64,000 nucleotides of DNA from CAVPFA01 sp963703655 (GTDB lineage Bacteria; Actinomycetota; Acidimicrobiia; Acidimicrobiales; Bog-793). A program made the translations under genes and the position numbers. A model generated the notes under the pieces. The model was given only the letters and a program-made list of their open reading frames with translations. It made no database searches and was not told the origin of the DNA. The stretch lies in NCBI GenBank assembly GCA_963703655.1, contig CAVPFA010000004.1, forward strand, positions 62,001-126,000. Reading direction: 5' to 3'. Every line of letters begins with the position of its first letter. Positions within the stretch are counted from its first letter, which is position 1. Shown piece after piece: positions 17,773 through 25,789 of this stretch.

Positions 17773-18423
17773 GTGGTCGTGACCGGTCCCGCTGTCGTGT
17801 CGAGCAGGCCCCGGCTCCCCGCCGCTAGTCGCAGACGGCAACTGCTCGACGTAGCCCTCCAGACATTTGCCCGAAGGGGACTCGACGCGACGACCATGGA
17901 CGACATCGCGCACGCAGCTGGCGTGACGAAGCCGCTCTTGTATCAGCATTTCAAGTCCAAGCGCGCGCTGTTCCTGGAACTTCTCGACGACGTCGTCGTG
18001 CGGATCATCGATGCCCTGACCGCCGCCACCGAGTCAGCTCCAGGTCCACGTCAGCAGGTAGAGGCGGGTTTCTCCGCGTACTTCGGGTTCGTGCTTCACA
18101 ACGAGTCCGCAATCCGTCTGCTGTTGGACAGCAGGCTCCCCCACGACCTCGAGCTGGCTCGAGCCATGCGCCGGGTCAACGACACGATCGCCGAGGCAAT
18201 TGCACCGCTCATCAACGCGGACATCGATCCACAACATCAACGGGTTCTGGCTGCCGCGGTTGTCGGCATGGCCGAGGGCGTGAGCCGGGATTGGCTGCGT
18301 TTCCAGTCCGATCGCGGTCCCGCTGGGTCGAGCGAAGCTCTCAACGCGGAGGCGAAGGTGCTCGCAAGGAGGGTCGCGGAGCTCGCCTGGGCTGGGCTCC
18401 GACTCGTGCATCGGGATTCGTGA
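17773..18423 (+). CDS. TetR-family transcriptional regulator
   Basis: A 216-residue one-component repressor. The helix-turn-helix is clear in the N-terminal 60 residues (RRRQLLDVALQTFARRGLDA, then TMDDIAHAAGVTKPLLYQHF, then SKRALFLELL). The rest is an all-helical ligand and dimer domain. The ligand is unknown. Starts at GTG 17773, 17779 or 17797 are all possible. It lies 128 bp after the glycosyltransferase on the same strand. TetR regulators often control their neighbours, but no palindrome is seen directly upstream. Confidence 0.85.
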   Translation: MVVTGPAVVSSRPRLPAASRRRQLLDVALQTFARRGLDATTMDDIAHAAGVTKPLLYQHFKSKRALFLELLDDVVVRIIDALTAATESAPGPRQQVEAGFSAYFGFVLHNESAIRLLLDSRLPHDLELARAMRRVNDTIAEAIAPLINADIDPQHQRVLAAAVVGMAEGVSRDWLRFQSDRGPAGSSEALNAEAKVLARRVAELAWAGLRLVHRDS

Positions 18424-18722
18424 GGGCCAGACGACGCGGCTTCGAGGGAGTCCCTTGACTCGCACATGCTCCTCACCTCCTCGCACAGAACGTATGTTCG
18501 CAACGACAACCTAACAGGGGGGTGTATTAGCGGCACAGAGGGGGGCGGCGGCCGCGGGGCGGGCGGGGCCGGCGGGGGGCAGGCCGGCGGGGGGGGCGCC
18601 GGCACGGCGCGACCCGTCTGCCGAGGCCCGGGTGGCCGGCGGGGGGCGCGACCGGCGGGCCGCCGCGGCCACCGCGGCCGGCCGGCTTGCTCAGCCAGCG
18701 AGGCGCGGCCCACGATGGCGGC
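18424..18722. other. Intergenic region: LexA-like site and extreme G-tract
   Basis: About 300 bp without a gene. The first part is balanced in composition. The segment 18530-18690 is a low-complexity run of G/C (many GGGG and GGCGGGG blocks) that gives only compositionally biased, unlikely ORFs in any frame. A possible SOS-type box lies at 18488-18499. Confidence 0.7.
18488..18499. promoter_or_regulatory. Candidate LexA-like box
   Basis: The sequence GAACGTATGTTC fits the GAAC-N4-GTTC pattern of LexA boxes known from Bacillus and Mycobacterium, and is followed by G as in the extended consensus. The nearest downstream gene is the ROK-family gene 224 bp away, so a regulatory target is not obvious. 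Confidence 0.35.
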
Positions 18723-19706
18723 ATGGGCGATCCTGATGGGCCGTTTGGCGCCATCGGGCTCGACATCGGTGGCACCAAGATCGCCGTCGGTCTCGCGACC
18801 GGCATCTCGGGTCGGCTCGAGCACCGAGCTAGTGAATGGACTCGCCCAGAACTCGGAATCGCGAGCGTTCTCGACGCGGCCGACGCGCTCATCCAGGACG
18901 CCGCCGCTGTGGCCAGCTCGAAGGCCATCGTCGTTTCGGGTCTCGGAATCGCCGTGCCGGAACTCGTGGACACCGTCGGAGAAATCTGCAGCAATGCAGT
19001 CGTGGTGGGCCTCAGCTCGGCCAACCTCCGATCTCGGTACTCCGAATTCGACGTCGTCGTAATCGAGTCGGACGTGCGGGCAGCCGCCTTGGCCGAGGCA
19101 CGTGTCGGCGCCGGCGGACGGTTCGAGTCCTTTTGCTATGTCAGCGTCGGAACCGGCATAAGCCACTGCCTGGTGCAGGGCGGTTTGCCGTGGGGAGGGT
19201 CGAGGGGAGGCGCGATCCTGCTCGGCAGTTCGGTGATGGCCGAATGGCGCGAGGAGGGCATTTCACGGCGTTGGGTGCTCGAGGAAATGGCCTCGGGACC
19301 CGCCCTGCTCGAGCGCTACCGATCGCTGGGCGGCGCCGCCACCAGCGTCCGAGCCGTCCTGGACGCCTACGGTACCGATGCGCACGCGACCCGTTCGGTA
19401 GACGACGCCGCGGCGGCTCTCGGGATCGGTCTCGCGACGCTCGTCAACCTTCTGGACCCGGCGTGCCTCATTGTCGGGGGCGGTCTTGGAACCGCCCCAG
19501 GACCGTACTTCGAGCTTTCGGTGTCCTCTGCCCGCGCACACATCTACTCAGGAAGCGCCGGGAACATTGGCATTCTGCGAGCAGAATGTGGTGAGGACTC
19601 AGCAGTGTTGGGAGCTGCAATGCTCGCTATGGACTCCGCTCGCGCCTCAGCCGAAACGGGAGCGCCCCGACGGAGCTCTGGAGGTCAGCCGCGACGACAA
19701 TCCTGA
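18723..19706 (+). CDS. ROK-family sugar kinase/regulator-like protein
   Basis: A 327-residue actin-fold ATPase-domain protein. The N-terminal phosphate-1 motif GAIGLDIGGTKIAVGLA is clear, as is an internal VSVGTGISHCLVQGG and the C-terminal adenosine motif (CLIVGGGLGTA). Such proteins are glucokinases or other sugar kinases. The zinc-binding CxCGxxGCxE motif of standard ROK kinases is missing: the equivalent region reads GGSRGGAILLGSSVM. The substrate therefore cannot be predicted. ATG 18723 begins MGDPDGPFGAIG. The last 25 residues are Arg/Ser-rich and may be unstructured. Confidence 0.78.
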   Translation: MGDPDGPFGAIGLDIGGTKIAVGLATGISGRLEHRASEWTRPELGIASVLDAADALIQDAAAVASSKAIVVSGLGIAVPELVDTVGEICSNAVVVGLSSANLRSRYSEFDVVVIESDVRAAALAEARVGAGGRFESFCYVSVGTGISHCLVQGGLPWGGSRGGAILLGSSVMAEWREEGISRRWVLEEMASGPALLERYRSLGGAATSVRAVLDAYGTDAHATRSVDDAAAALGIGLATLVNLLDPACLIVGGGLGTAPGPYFELSVSSARAHIYSGSAGNIGILRAECGEDSAVLGAAMLAMDSARASAETGAPRRSSGGQPRRQS

Positions 19707-19807
19707 GCGACGGGCAGAGAGGAACTCTCCGGATCAGCCCGAGCGGTGTCGTTGCCTGTCAAAACAGGGCCTGAAACTCCACACAACCGACCGAACCGGC
19801 GTGAGGG

Positions 19808-20413
19808 TCATGACGTCAGGGTCTTCCCCGCAGGCCGAGTCGAGCGGGCCGCCCAATCGGCACGATCCATCCTCCAGACACAGCTCACCCCGGTCTCGTC
19901 AGGCGCAGCAATCTCGTCCGGCTCTTCGCGCACCATCACGAAACCCAGCTTGAGCGGAACTCGCCCGCTGGCCGCGTTCGCCTTGTCGTGATGGATCTCG
20001 ATATGGGTCACGTCCGGAAGGTTCAGTCCGAGCGTCGTCAGCGCCCCTGCCGCCGCGGTCGCAAACCCGCGGCCGGTGAAGGCCTGATGCACCCAGTAGC
20101 CGATCTCGAGCCCGCCCTGATCAATCCGCCGCATGAGACCTGCGCCGCCGACGACAACGGACGCCTGAAACATCCCAAAGGTGTATTGAGTGCCTTCGTA
20201 CCAGTCGCGTTCCCACCGAGCGAGGAGCTCCTCGCGATCCTTTAAGGTCGTCGGTTCGAGGGCGATCCATGGCATCCACGGCCTGAGATGCTCCAGGCTC
20301 TCGCCAACCGCCAACGCCACGGCCGGCGCGTCCTCGCGCCGGTAACGGCGGAGCACGAAGTCGTCGAGGACAACCTCGCTGGGAGGGACGGGACGCACCT
20401 GCATAGGCTTCAC
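19808..20413 (-). CDS. GNAT-family N-acetyltransferase (RimJ/RimL type)
   Basis: A 201-residue acetyltransferase. Visible parts are the N-terminal LDDFVLRRYRREDAPAVALAV, the central GGLEIGYWVHQAFTGRGFAT (acetyl-CoA pyrophosphate-binding loop with the GxG-type element), and the C-terminal NAASGRVPLKLGFV, where NxxSxRVxxKLGF is characteristic of ribosomal-protein-type acetyltransferases. The acceptor is unknown. It is convergent with the ROK gene. Confidence 0.85.
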   Translation of the reverse strand: MKPMQVRPVPPSEVVLDDFVLRRYRREDAPAVALAVGESLEHLRPWMPWIALEPTTLKDREELLARWERDWYEGTQYTFGMFQASVVVGGAGLMRRIDQGGLEIGYWVHQAFTGRGFATAAAGALTTLGLNLPDVTHIEIHHDKANAASGRVPLKLGFVMVREEPDEIAAPDETGVSCVWRMDRADWAARSTRPAGKTLTS

Positions 20414-20660
20414 AATAAGGCGACCTCAACGCCACCTCGGAATGTCCGCTGCTTCGGTGTGCACCAATCTCGGAACTGGTGTTTCAGGTCCGCAGAGTCG
20501 AGCCTCATCGCACCTACCATGACGACATGAGCTATCGGGGAGCCGAGGGTGCAAGGGCCCGGTCGATGCCACGAGCCCCTGCTCAAGGCTTGGCAGGCGT
20601 GCCGACGCGAGAGCGGGACTCCGGTCGCGCGGCGGGCTCTCGAAGTGGACCACAGCGAAT

Positions 20661-21353
20661 ATGACGCGGGACCTCCATAACGAGCAGGCTCAAGCTGCGT
20701 GGGGCTGGCCCTCTCAAGGTGAACCACGATGGCCGGCTCAGCTCGCGATCCTCGTCGCCATTGCTCTTTACTTCGCCTTGCCAGATGGGCTGATCGCGCA
20801 CCTCGGACCGAGAGCGGTCCTCCCCTCATTCGAATTTGCGCTCGGAGTCACGCTGATCATCGTGAGCCCAAGACGCATCACCCGGGAAGCAAGGCTGATC
20901 CGACTAGCCGCGATAATTCTGATCGGACTGATCAACATCGCCAACGTGGTGTCGCTGGGAGAGCTGATCAATGCGCTGCTTTACGGGACAACCACAATGG
21001 GCGGGCGGCAGCTGATCATCGCCTCGGTACCGATCTGGCTCACCAACGTCATTGTGTTCGGGTTGTGGTACTGGGAGCTCGACCGGGGCGGACCGGGTCG
21101 GCGGCTCCGGCCCGACCATCGCAGGCCCGACTTCCTCTTCCCCCAGATGTCCACACCGGGGTCCGCGGAGCCCGGATGGACGCCCGGATTCGTGGACTAT
21201 CTGTACACGTCCTTCACGAACGCCACCGCGTTCAGCCCGACCGACACGATGCCGCTCACGCCTTCGGCAAAGCTCTTGATGGCCGTACAGTCAACTGCGT
21301 CGCTCCTCACCGGGGCGCTCGTCGTCTCTCGAGCGGTCAACATCCTTGCCTGA
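20661..21353 (+). CDS. Multi-pass membrane protein, possible channel-like C terminus
   Basis: A 230-residue protein with about five hydrophobic segments (near residues 28-45, 55-68, 80-100, 120-140, 205-228). The C-terminal part FVDYLYTSFTNATAFSPTDT followed by a hydrophobic helix resembles the two-helix pore arrangement of small potassium-channel-like and DUF1345-like proteins. A firm family name cannot be given. ATG 20661 overlaps nothing upstream. The 3' end overlaps the possible start of the methyltransferase gene by 8 bp. Confidence 0.65.
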   Translation: MTRDLHNEQAQAAWGWPSQGEPRWPAQLAILVAIALYFALPDGLIAHLGPRAVLPSFEFALGVTLIIVSPRRITREARLIRLAAIILIGLINIANVVSLGELINALLYGTTTMGGRQLIIASVPIWLTNVIVFGLWYWELDRGGPGRRLRPDHRRPDFLFPQMSTPGSAEPGWTPGFVDYLYTSFTNATAFSPTDTMPLTPSAKLLMAVQSTASLLTGALVVSRAVNILA

Positions 21354-22191
21354 AGCACGCGCGCGCTTGCCTTCGGACGAGACGGCGAAGCTCGACCGGT
21401 GGGATCCCGACCAGTACTCGAAGTTCGCCGCCGAACGCGCTAGACCGTTCCACGACCTCCTGGCGTTGGTCGAGCCGGTTCCCGGCGGCAGCGTGATCGA
21501 TCTGGGGTGTGGTACCGGAGAGCTCACTGCCCGCCTGCACGCGCACACCGAGGCGAGCACGACGATCGGATTGGACAGCTCGGAGGCGATGCTGGCCAAG
21601 GCTCGTCCGCTGGCCGGCAACGGCCTGCGATTCGAACTTGGTGACATCGGCGATTTCGACCCTGAGAGCGGCTTCGACGTCATCTTCAGCAACGCCGCGC
21701 TTCATTGGGTCCCGGATCATCCTCGCCTGCTGGCTCGAATGGCCGCTGGGCTCCGCCCCGGGGGTCAACTCGCCGTTCAGGTCCCTGCCAACTGGGACCA
21801 CCCATCTCATGTGCTCGCCACCGAGGTGGCGCACGAGGCACCCTTCGGCGCACACATGAACGACGCGCCGGCGGCCCCGCACGCACCCTGCCCACCGGAA
21901 CAGTACGCCGCCTTGCTCGACGAGATCGGCTTCTCAGACCAGCATGTGCGCCTTCAGGTGTATGGCCACCATCTGGCTTCGGCCACTGCGATCGTCGAGT
22001 GGACAAGGGGGACCAGCCTCTTGCGGTTTCAGAAGCTGCTCCCCGAGGAACTGTTCGACTCGTTCGTGGAACGCTATCGCCAGCGGCTGAGCGAGGCCCT
22101 CGGCGAGCAAGCGCCCTACTTCTACACGTTCAAACGCATTCTTTTCTGGGCACGGCTCGAGGGGAGCGTCGATATCCCGAAAGGCTCCTAA
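21346..22191 (+). CDS. Trans-aconitate 2-methyltransferase-like SAM enzyme
   Basis: A 281-residue class I methyltransferase. The SAM-binding motif VIDLGCGTGELTARL is near residue 50 and is followed by the acidic ribose-contact (IGLDSS) and GDIGDF. The Tam-type features WDPDQYSKFAAERARPFHDL and FSNAALHWVPDH are both present, so transfer of a methyl group to trans-aconitate or a similar carboxylate is likely. The TTG at 21346 is the longest start and overlaps the previous gene; TTG 21370 (LPSDET) is a likely alternative. Confidence 0.82.
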   Translation: MPEARARLPSDETAKLDRWDPDQYSKFAAERARPFHDLLALVEPVPGGSVIDLGCGTGELTARLHAHTEASTTIGLDSSEAMLAKARPLAGNGLRFELGDIGDFDPESGFDVIFSNAALHWVPDHPRLLARMAAGLRPGGQLAVQVPANWDHPSHVLATEVAHEAPFGAHMNDAPAAPHAPCPPEQYAALLDEIGFSDQHVRLQVYGHHLASATAIVEWTRGTSLLRFQKLLPEELFDSFVERYRQRLSEALGEQAPYFYTFKRILFWARLEGSVDIPKGS

Positions 22192-22223
22192 CGAGGCGAT
22201 GGCGCCGCGAGCGGGACAAGATC

Positions 22224-23879
22224 TCAGGTGAGCTCGGTCGGCGCCGAGCGGTGCGTGGCTTCTGGCACGAGACGCTCACGCAGTTCCGAATCGGTTGCCG
22301 ACGTCGGGACGTTCGTCGCCCCGTCCGTCGGCGTGCCAGGAGACGAGCCCACTGCTTTCCGTAGTTCGATTTGTGGAATAAACCACGACACAAAGAACGC
22401 GATGGCCGCGATCGGTGCCGCGATGACGAACACCGTCTGGATCGACTCGGCGTACGCGGCGGCGATGCCATGGTGGACCGCTGAGGGAAGCTTGTCGAGG
22501 ATCGCCGGCGTGATGCCGGAGCTAGATATTCCGCTCGGCAACTTGATGGAGGGGCCGAGATGTCTAATGAGGTTGCCGACGAGCACGTTGGAGAAGATGG
22601 CCCCGAAGATGGCGGTGCCAAAGGATCCTCCTATGGAGCGGAAGAACGTCGCTCCTGATGTGGCGACCCCCAGCTCGGAATAGGGCACCGCGTTCTGGAC
22701 GATGAGCACAAGCACCTGCATTACGCTGCCGAGTCCCAGGCCGAGCACGAGCATGTAGAGCGCCGCGACGAGAGAGCTCGTCCCGATCCCCATCCGGGAC
22801 AGCAGCAACAGCCCTACCGCGACGAGTGCGGTCCCGACGATCGGGAACACCCGGTAGCGGCCGGTCCGACTGATGATCTGTCCTGATCCGATCGAGACGA
22901 CCAGCAGTCCTGCAAGGAGTGGGAGTAGCTGGAGGCCGGAGATCGTTGGCGACTCTCCGCGCACGATCTGGAAGAAGAGCGGCAGGTATGTGATCGCACC
23001 GAACATCGCAAAGCCAACGATAAAGCCGACGACATTGGCGGAGAAGAATGTGCGGTTGGAGAACAGGTGGAGGGGCAGCACCGGCTCGGTGGCGTGGCGC
23101 TCGACGACGACGAAGACGCCGGTGAGCACGGCGCCACTGACTCCGAACGCGATGATCGGTGCCGACTCCCAGCGATAAGTGGTACCACCGAGGCTGGTGA
23201 AGAGCACCAGAGAGGTGGTCGCCAGCACGAGGACGATGGTTCCGACGTAGTCAATGATGTGAGGGACCCGGCGTAGACGGCCCGGAACCTGACTGGCAAC
23301 GACTGCGAGCGCCACGGCGCCGATCGGCACGTTGATGTAGAAGATCCAGCGCCAGGAGAGCTGTTCGACGAAGACTCCCCCGAGTAACGGTCCGATAATG
23401 CTCGCTACGCCGAAAACGGCACCGAAAAGCCCCTGATAGCGACCACGTTCCCGGGGAGGAACGATGTCCCCGACGATCGCCTGCGTGCCGACCATCAGTC
23501 CGCCGCTTCCGAGACCCTGAATGGCTCTGAAGGCGATGAGCTCGATCAAGGTGTGGCTGAGCCCCGCGAGAACCGACCCAGCCAGGAAGATGACGATGGC
23601 TGCCTGGAAGAAGATCTTCCGTCCGTATTGGTCGCCCAGTTTTCCCCACAGAGGCGTCGAGACTGTCGCCGCCAGCAGGTAGGCGACGACGATCCAGGAG
23701 AGGTGCGAGGCACCGTGGAGGTCGGCCACGATGGTTGGAAGCGCCGTCGCGACGATCGTCTGATCGAGAGCCGCTAGGAACATTCCGAGCATCAAGGCGC
23801 TGATGATGACGAGGATGCGCCGGTGGCTGAGGTTGAGGATGGGCGGCCCGTCGGTCGCTTCGGTTGTTGCCCCGCTCAT
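22224..23879 (-). CDS. DHA2-type MFS drug/efflux transporter (EmrB/QacA family)
   Basis: A 551-residue protein with about 14 membrane helices. Landmarks are the first-helix motif MFLAALDQTIVATALPTI, motif A LGDQYGRKI, and motif C IGPLLGGVF, which mark proton-driven antiporters. The cargo is unknown. It starts 28 bp after a short mftB-like ORF and about 200 bp after the mycofactocin precursor gene on the same strand, so it may be co-transcribed with them. The cytoplasmic C-terminal tail is Ser/Thr-rich. Confidence 0.9.
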   Translation of the reverse strand: MSGATTEATDGPPILNLSHRRILVIISALMLGMFLAALDQTIVATALPTIVADLHGASHLSWIVVAYLLAATVSTPLWGKLGDQYGRKIFFQAAIVIFLAGSVLAGLSHTLIELIAFRAIQGLGSGGLMVGTQAIVGDIVPPRERGRYQGLFGAVFGVASIIGPLLGGVFVEQLSWRWIFYINVPIGAVALAVVASQVPGRLRRVPHIIDYVGTIVLVLATTSLVLFTSLGGTTYRWESAPIIAFGVSGAVLTGVFVVVERHATEPVLPLHLFSNRTFFSANVVGFIVGFAMFGAITYLPLFFQIVRGESPTISGLQLLPLLAGLLVVSIGSGQIISRTGRYRVFPIVGTALVAVGLLLLSRMGIGTSSLVAALYMLVLGLGLGSVMQVLVLIVQNAVPYSELGVATSGATFFRSIGGSFGTAIFGAIFSNVLVGNLIRHLGPSIKLPSGISSSGITPAILDKLPSAVHHGIAAAYAESIQTVFVIAAPIAAIAFFVSWFIPQIELRKAVGSSPGTPTDGATNVPTSATDSELRERLVPEATHRSAPTELT

Positions 23880-23906
23880 CGGGCTATCGCGTGCGTGTCC
23901 ATACCG

Positions 23907-24095
23907 TCATTCGCTCTCCAGCTGCCCCGAGGTAAGCGGTGAACCGACCGACATCTTCTCCAACGATGCAAAACCCGAAGAACCGCGCTCTTCGAGATAG
24001 AGCAGGGCCAACGCGACGTTCTGGCGAACGGACGCCTGATGCAGCCGCCATGTGGGGTGGAGGCCAAATTGCCAGCCGAGAGACTCAGTAGACAC
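23907..24095 (-). CDS. Short MftB-like ORF (possible truncated mycofactocin chaperone)
   Basis: A 62-codon ORF whose GTG start (24095) overlaps the mftA stop by 11 bp, the gene order found in mycofactocin loci. The segment RQNVALALLYLEERGSSGF has the spacing of the MftB core (R-x6-ALxY, then a hydrophobic FL-type end), preceded by WQFGLHPTWRLH. MftB normally has around 90-100 residues; here the C-terminal helical half is missing and the frame ends at QLESE. It could be a decayed mftB or a minimal form. The match is made by eye and is weak. Confidence 0.45.
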   Translation of the reverse strand: MSTESLGWQFGLHPTWRLHQASVRQNVALALLYLEERGSSGFASLEKMSVGSPLTSGQLESE

Positions 24096-24276
24096 CGCAC
24101 ATGCCGTCGATCGACACCTCTTCGACGAGCAGATCCTCGACCAGAGGATCCTCGGCCAGGGGATCCTCGGCAAGGGGCGCGGCCCCACATTCGTCTTGCG
24201 ACCCCGGCATCTCCCCTGGTCGCGCGATCTGCGAGGAAGCGACGCTAGCCAAGTGCAAGGCGGAGCTGGGTTCCAT
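24085..24276 (-). CDS. mftA: Mycofactocin precursor peptide MftA
   Basis: A 63-residue peptide whose C terminus, LLVEEVSIDGMCGVY, is the highly conserved end of MftA. In the known pathway MftB and the radical-SAM enzyme MftC act on the terminal Val-Tyr, and later enzymes release it to build the redox cofactor mycofactocin. The residues before it form acidic repeats (LAEDP LAEDP LVEDL LVEEV), encoded by repeated GGATCCTCG units on the plus strand. ATG 24276 is used; GTG 24288 is also in frame. No MftC, MftD, MftE or MftF gene lies in the window, so this copy looks detached from its maturation genes. Confidence 0.85.
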   Translation of the reverse strand: MEPSSALHLASVASSQIARPGEMPGSQDECGAAPLAEDPLAEDPLVEDLLVEEVSIDGMCGVY

Positions 24277-24412
24277 CACGACCACCAATCTTCCCCGAGG
24301 AGCGCAGGAGAGTTCAAGCTGGGTTCAAAACTACAGCTGACTGCATCGAAGGGGTTCAGTGGGCCTGGAGGCGCGACGTTCGAGCGGTACTGGTTGATCG
24401 GGCATCGTCGTC

Positions 24413-24679
24413 CTAGGGCTCGGGGATGCTGCTGCGAAAGTCGTCGTAGTTGGGCGCGTACGGCCCCAAGCGACGGACCTGCAGGCGCCATCTCACCCAC
24501 CGCGCGGGATGGACGACCCGGCGGAAATGAAAATTAGGAGCCTCGAGCAGGCCTAAGGGGACGGGAAAGCCGAGTACCCGCCTTGGTTCCTCGCCCTCGC
24601 GGACAACCCGGTGCGCAGGGAGGGGAAAGCCGAGTACCCGCCTTGGTTCCTCGCCCTCTGGGATCACGTCATCTTCCAT
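24413..24679 (-). CDS. Uncharacterised ORF with a 20-residue tandem repeat
   Basis: An ORF of 88 codons (ATG 24679) with two copies of EGEEPRRVLGFP 20 residues apart, followed by a Trp/Arg-rich segment (HPARWVRWRLQVRRLG) and a C terminus PYAPNYDDFRSS. Codon use is only moderately like the neighbours. No family is recognised. It may be the remaining 3' end of a larger gene into which the repeat expanded, or a non-coding frame. It lies upstream of mftA on the same strand; 136 bp separate them, and nothing else is seen in that gap. Confidence 0.35.
   Translation of the reverse strand: MEDDVIPEGEEPRRVLGFPLPAHRVVREGEEPRRVLGFPVPLGLLEAPNFHFRRVVHPARWVRWRLQVRRLGPYAPNYDDFRSSIPEP
24563..24658. repeat. 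60-bp-period direct repeat with 36-bp identical core
   Basis: The core beginning GGGAAAGCCGAGTACCCGCC occurs at 24563-24598 and again at 24623-24658, identical over 36 bp. The 60-bp period keeps the reading frame of the minus-strand ORF. Only two copies are present and there is no spacer diversity, so it is not a CRISPR. Confidence 0.9.
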
Positions 24680-24980
24680 CCGGCATTCCATCGAGGCCGA
24701 AGTGGACATCCTCGGTCGGCGCAGTTTGACTCGGTCGCGAATCGGACTCGACGGCGAATCGCGGCATCAAGTGCCAAGGATAATCTCCTGGCCAGACGTG
24801 GCTGCTCCCGGCACTCGTCGAGCGCAGTTTGGGGCCGATCGCCACGCCCTCATCCTGGCCGCCACTCAGATAATTCGATGGATGGACATCTGCCCCGACT
24901 TCACAATCCGTTCCGAACCAGACAAGATCCTGGTGTTGCTCGCAGCGTCATCGCAGTCAAATAGGTCAGAGGAGCGCTCT
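24680..24980. other. Intergenic region upstream of the MOSC gene, no gene seen
   Basis: About 300 bp of more balanced composition than the neighbours. The MOSC frame stays open through it from 24702, but codon bias there is poor and a good ribosome binding site is found only at 24970. No RNA gene or clear terminator is apparent. Confidence 0.5.
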
Positions 24981-25562
24981 GTGGCCGAGAATACGAGCCG
25001 AGTCGTCACACGGCCCCCTGGGAGATCGGCCGAGACGGGCGAGGAGTCTCGGCGGCCGGCCTTCGAGGGCTGGGGCTCTGTCGAGGCGATCTTTGTCACC
25101 ACCAGCGCCGGTGCTCCGATGGTTGCCCTAGAAGCTGCCTCGGCCGTCGCCGGTTGCGGCCTCGCTGGTGATCGCTACTGCGCAAGAACGGGTTATTGGA
25201 GTGGCTTCGACTACTGCCAGGTCACACTCATCGAAGGCGAGGCTCTCGACGAGATCGTCGAAATGTACGGCATTGACGTCGGGAAGGGTCAGCACCGCCG
25301 CAACGTCGTGACGAGGGGACTGCCGTTTCGAAGTCTGATCGGGGCGCAGGTCTCGATCGGTGAGGCGGTGCTCGCTTACGACAGACCGCGACCTCCCTGT
25401 CGGTACATCGAGTCGATCACTGAGCCGGGCATGACCCGTGCGCTGGCCGCACGCCGGGGCGGCATCTGCATGAGCGTCCTCAAATCCGGAACGATCCGCG
25501 TCGGCGACACCATCAGCGTGATCGCGCCCTCCGCGCACCGGGTGGTTACCGTCGTGCTCTGA
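24981..25562 (+). CDS. MOSC-domain protein
   Basis: A 193-residue protein with a MOSC (molybdenum cofactor sulfurase C-terminal) fold. Visible are GCGLAGDRYCARTGYW, ITL-type EGEALDEI, the NVVTRGLPFRSLIGAQVSIG region and the conserved cysteine in RPRPPCRYIE. Such proteins bind molybdenum cofactor or carry sulfur to metal centres; stand-alone MOSC proteins also act in N-hydroxylated base reduction. GTG 24981 is chosen because GAGGAG lies about 8 bases upstream. It stands alone on its strand. A link to the molybdenum hydroxylase 29 kb away is only speculative. Confidence 0.82.
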   Translation: MAENTSRVVTRPPGRSAETGEESRRPAFEGWGSVEAIFVTTSAGAPMVALEAASAVAGCGLAGDRYCARTGYWSGFDYCQVTLIEGEALDEIVEMYGIDVGKGQHRRNVVTRGLPFRSLIGAQVSIGEAVLAYDRPRPPCRYIESITEPGMTRALAARRGGICMSVLKSGTIRVGDTISVIAPSAHRVVTVVL

Positions 25563-25789
25563 GCCCGACAGGCGCCATTCGAGCTGCGGATCGGCCGTAA
25601 TACGACCTGGATCGCAGCCGCAAACATGCACTTATCGTTATTGCGCACCAGATGTGACGCGGCGCCGCTGTCACGAACCGACGCGGCAGACTCTGCAAGA
25701 GAAGATTGTGTGTAACGGTGTGCCGCCTCCGGAGACGGTTATTCGAAGGAAGGATCGTCTTTCCCGACTCACTTGGAGGTTGAAAAGCA

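Noticed and set aside
17773..18423. TetR gene as the mycofactocin regulator MftR
   Set aside because: It lies about 6 kb from mftA on the other strand with several unrelated genes between, and no MftR-specific feature could be identified.
23876..24190. 104-codon minus-strand ORF overlapping the mftA/mftB-like region
   Set aside because: Wrong frame relative to the MftA end motif, Arg/Ser/Cys-rich shadow composition.
24563..24658. Possible CRISPR or repeat array
   Set aside because: Only two copies with a shared 36-bp core, no variable spacers, no cas genes; it is a tandem duplication.
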